64,000 nucleotides of DNA from Hydractinia symbiolongicarpus. Lineage: Eukaryota > Cnidaria > Hydrozoa > Anthoathecata > Hydractiniidae. The notes under the pieces are model-generated. The model saw only the letters and a program-made list of their open reading frames with translations, was not told the DNA's origin and made no database searches. Within the stretch, counting starts at the first letter, position 1. The number at the start of each line of letters is the position of its first letter. A program made the translations under genes and the position numbers. Shown here piece after piece: positions 60,664-64,000 of the stretch. The stretch is taken from assembly GCF_029227915.1 (NCBI RefSeq), contig NC_079886.1, forward strand, positions 16,778,501-16,842,500, read 5' to 3'.

Positions 60664-62856
60664 ATGACATCCAGCAGCTCAAAAACAAGTGACAGTGTTA
60701 AAAGAAAGTTATCAGATGGCTGTGAAAAATCCAATTGCAGATATGGAAAAAGCTGTTATCGCACTAATCCTACACACTTCGAAGAATTTAATCACCCATT
60801 AGGTATAGTTTTTGTTTGTTACTAGTCGATGGAACAATACAAGTAGTATATATGATATGATCTACATTTTCTAATACACAATGGGTGTAAATATGTGCTC
60901 CAGTATAACAGAACGCTCCATAAGTATGTTCCAAATAAGAATTAGGTTATGCAATCATAGTCGTATAAAATCTGGGCTTTTATCATACCCATAAGTTTTT
61001 GTCAAATACATTTCCTTTTCTCATTTAGGTAGTAATTATCCCTTTTTAACATTGTAATCGTTTATAACTGTGGTAATTTTAGAAACAGATGCAAAAAGAA
61101 CAAAGTACGTATTTGATAAGGACAAAGTTTCACCGAAATATTTTTTAACAAAAGTGCAAGGAATTGATGATTGTTTTAACCAAGAAACTGTTGCAATTGG
61201 TATTGAAGGTATAAATTTTTGTTGTCATTGTTGTTGTTTTGTTATCTGGTTGAATCAGTTTTGTAATGGATGTTGTCGAGGATTGCATCCTTACGTTTCT
61301 ATAATATGTTGTCTTGTGATTGGTTTTCATCACACAAGTTGGATAGTAATTTTTCTTTTTTTAGATATTTTAAAGGATAATCATCGAGAACTTGTTGAAT
61401 CTGTTCAGGTGTGTTTATATTTTCTCTTCTGGCCAATCAGCAGCTGTTGGTTTCTTTAAATATTCTTTTGAATATAGGTATAGTATTCTTCTGACAGTGA
61501 TTGTTAGGACTTTTTATACAAAACAATGCTAAGAGAACCAAAAAAAATCTTGCCAAGGACTAAATGCAAGTTGTAAAGTAAAAAAATGTTTTTTGGGCTT
61601 AAACTTTCAGATGTGCATTTCAGTATACCAGTATTGAACTCCACGGTCAACATCACTGACAGAACAAGCATATTGTGATGCTTAACGTAAATAGCATGTA
61701 ATGCTTATGTGTGCCCAGTAGCCCTTTTTAGAATTATTCAACCATTTACATAACAGGAAACTCAAGTAATGTAATATTTTAATTAATAAAAATTAATCAT
61801 GGAAAAAGTGACAGGATAATGTACCCAGTAGCCCTATAAATTAGGTGATAGATTTTCTTATGTTAGAAGTTCTTGGTTACCAGCCATCACTAAATTACTT
61901 AAATCGTATGTAAATTCTAGAGCTGAAAGTTAATTTTATAACCAATGGTGACAAAAGACAGCTGTGAATGTGGTACCTAGATCAAGAAACTTTAACATAC
62001 GTTCCATCAGTATTGGAAGTTTTTTGTAATGTTGGTAATATTTTAACAAACTCAAATTATAAAAAATGGCTGATCAAGGAGACAAACACAACGACACATC
62101 TTCTTAATGCCCTGTTCTTTTTTTACACTTTTTATTGTACAGTTCGCATTTTTTGGCTCCATATGAAAAGCTTTTTATAGCTACCTATAGCTTGCTAGGT
62201 AAGGACCAAAAGACATTCATTTTATGTTTTTGAGTTGTCAGGGCGTAAATGGATAATTACATTTACCAGATTACAAAGTTTGTCAATATGTTTTATAACA
62301 AGTTTACTCACCTTACTGAAAGCGAAACGCTCCACAGTGTTGTTGAGAAGAACCCCCCCTCCTTCATTTTTAAGGAGTGATTATACTGCCTCCAGATTTA
62401 ATACCTAACATTTACAACATCGAGATGAGTGAAAGGGAGTCTACTGCCACCCTATTTAGGGTACTGTAACACTGCAGTATACTGCTACTAGCTAATGGAA
62501 TCCTAGGGTAGTTTTAACCTAGTAATGCTGTGTTCAGTGTGACTAGGTAGCCTTTTGACATAACGCAGCAGTTATAGCAGAATTATTTCTTTTGAATAAT
62601 CCGCTGTGCCAGGTTGTCTGCCATAATTTTTAGACTCTTCGAAAGTTTTCAGACTAGACATGAGGTTTATACCAAAAATGTTTATGGGTTTTTTTTAAAC
62701 AAAAAGATAGCTTTATAGAAAGGCAACCTTCTTTCGTAAAAATATCCCGGCATATATAAGATACAATGAAATATTTGGTTATGTGATGTGATGTTCTTAG
62801 TTTAGTTATATCTTTGATTTAACTTGGTTGTTAAAAAAATATCCAGCAAGTGCAAG
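60664..62856 (+). pseudogene. TDP1: TDP1 5' exons 1-4 with PBZ finger, unit C (partial in window)
   Basis: Exons 60664-60802, 61083-61208, 61365-61408 and 62801-62856, all with usable splice sites and an open frame. Exon 5 would lie past the transposon, outside the window. If a complete TDP1 exists downstream, unit C could be its true 5' end; the window cannot show this, so 'pseudogene' is provisional. Content and likely origin are as in units A and B. Confidence 0.6.
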
Positions 62857-62922
62857 GTAATGTTCATATTGTATATTGTATATTATATTATATTATATTA
62901 TATTATATTATATTATATTATA

Positions 62923-63270
62923 CTAGTCGTTGCCCGTGGAAAAATCCACGGGTTCGCCCGTCCTTTATATTTACCCGTCGCAACAAAGTGGATAAAAGTA
63001 TATCGCATTTGATATTCGTGTTTCCGTAACATCATTTTCTAACTCAGCGGGGGGTCCGCGCAGAGACAGACAGACGGAATACGGCTATTATAATAGAGAT
63101 AGTCGTTAGCCCGTGAAAAAATCCACGGGTTCGCCTGTCCTTTAAATTTACCCGTCGCAACAAAGTGGATAAAAATATATCGCATTTGATATTCGTGCAC
63201 ATTTTAAAAATTTCGTGTTTCCGTTACGGGAGGCGGCTTTCGCAGACAGACAGACAAAATACGGCTATTA
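62923..63270 (-). mobile_element. Tandem pair of Helitron-like non-autonomous elements
   Basis: Read on the minus strand, the unit at 63099-62923 starts TCTCTATTATAATAGCC. It ends with a hairpin (CCCGTGGATTTTTCCACGGG, 62952-62933), six bases, then CTAG followed by T. A 5'-TC, a 3' hairpin plus CTAG, and insertion in A/T sequence without duplication are Helitron hallmarks. A second, more degraded unit (about 63100-63270) follows, with the same hairpin at 63110-63129. Both contain a CAGACAGACAGAC run. The pair splits the TATTA microsatellite and is absent from units A and B. Confidence 0.65.
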
Positions 63271-63603
63271 TTATATTATATTATTATATGTATAAATATC
63301 AGAACATGTCATCTCAGTGAGATTTCATTTGATTTAATGAGATTTGACAGAAGTCAAAAAAAAAAATTTTTCTTACATAAAGAGATTTTTGCTAAAGGAA
63401 CTGCCGCTGTTACGGTTTTAAAATAAGCACCAGTGTTTCCTAAACTGTTTTCCTCTTAGCTCCCCTTTAAATGAAGTTAATGCTTGTATCTACAGTATTA
63501 TTATTTTTTTCTGAAGTTCATGAAAAAATTATAAGTCTTATTTTTGTGTGTATTCTTCTTTTTACTAAAATCTGAAGTTTCCAAATTGAGGCTATATATA
63601 GCA

Positions 63604-63609
63604 GTTACG
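63604..63609. repeat. Target-site duplication, left, unit C (GTTACG)
   Basis: Same position and sequence as in unit B, showing that the insertion was shared before duplication. Confidence 0.85.
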
Positions 63610-64000
63610 TACGGAGCGTCATATCTGCCAAAAATCGCACCACTACTTTCACAGTTTCTTTATGACGTCCTGCGGATCTGTAGGTGTCTAGGACGTCCTG
63701 CAAACTTCTAGCACGTCCTAAAAATATCTAGGACGTCCTGCAGTCCTCTAGGACGTCCTACAGGGTGTCTAGGATGACCTACGGGACTCTAGGACGTCCT
63801 ACGGGGCTCTAGGACGTCCTACAGGGTGTCTAGGATGACCTACGGGACTCTAGGACGTCCTACGGGGCTCTAGGACGTCCTAAGTGAATCTAAGACGTCC
63901 TAAGAATATCTAGGACGTCCTACAGATTCTGTAGGACGTCCTAGGAATATCTAGAACGTCCTACGGGGCTCTAGGACGTCCTACAGGTTCTCTAGGACGT
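63610..64000. mobile_element. Left end of the SAM-HECT transposon, unit C (truncated by window)
   Basis: Begins TACGGAGCGTCATATCTGCC, then the palindrome array (63662 on). Compared with unit B, the second palindrome region is shortened near 63680. A stretch with TAGGATGACCTACGGG is duplicated (63772-63850), so the array has changed by unit gain and loss since the two copies separated. Confidence 0.9.

Larger units (their letters stand above)
58896..64000 (+). repeat. Tandem unit C (cut by the window end)
   Basis: Nearly identical to unit B from its start through TDP1 exon 4 and into the transposon's left end. It keeps about 85 bp near 62620-62700 that B lost, and has a private Helitron-like insertion at 62923-63270. 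Confidence 0.9.

Noticed and set aside
62824-63012. 62-aa ORF in unit C
   Set aside because: It runs through TDP1 exon 4, the microsatellite and the Helitron-like end; it is not a gene.

Overview
The window is a piece of an A+T-rich animal genome with many short GT-AG introns and a heavy load of transposons. The gene content suggests a cnidarian, probably a hydrozoan: intronless orphan class A GPCRs in tandem, a gustatory-receptor-like 7TM protein, cnidarian-style DNA transposons, and a TDP1 with an N-terminal PBZ zinc finger. The taxon is inferred; no sequence here proves it.

Region 1 (1-14.8 kb) has one convincing host gene, an intronless seven-membrane-segment protein on the minus strand (87-1178). 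It is otherwise repeats: a 1.85 kb inverted-repeat element carrying a 63-bp minisatellite, a tRNA-like SINE, and a 5.5 kb DNA element (7040-12592). That element has perfect 19-bp terminal inverted repeats, CGTCTC-rich ends, a nested MITE and a three-exon transposase-like gene.

Region 2 (14.86-26.02 kb) holds a complete 30-exon SNX13-type sorting nexin (TM-PXA-RGS-PX-nexin C, 968 aa). Every splice phase closes.

Region 3 (26-32.8 kb) holds an old, decayed unit (degenerate PBZ exon plus a frameshifted GPCR), a small unrecognised three-exon gene, a dead minus-strand LINE and a pogo-like MITE.

Region 4 (32.8 kb to the end) is a young tandem amplification. Unit A is 32808-43402, unit B 43403-58895 and unit C 58896 onward, cut by the window end. 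Each unit carries the 5' exons of a PBZ-TDP1 gene without its catalytic exons. Units A and B then show a rhodopsin-like GPCR, a possible secreted-protein exon and a LINE remnant. Only the unit A GPCR is intact. The unit B GPCR has a stop at codon 55, and the older copy at 29 kb has a 7-bp deletion.

The most striking item is a 5,662-bp transposon (47710-53371) inside unit B, between two TDP1 exons. It has long terminal inverted repeats starting TACGG, a 6-bp target duplication (GTTACG), and arrays of a 12-bp palindrome (TAGGACGTCCTA) spaced about 20 bp apart, with 22 copies at one end and 12 at the other. It carries two tail-to-tail genes: an 807-aa SAM/ubiquitin-like/HECT E3 ligase with its catalytic Cys, and an IS3/retroviral-integrase-like DDE transposase broken by one in-frame TAG. 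The same insertion is in unit C but not in unit A, so it landed before the B/C duplication. A Helitron-like tandem pair sits only in unit C and is younger still.
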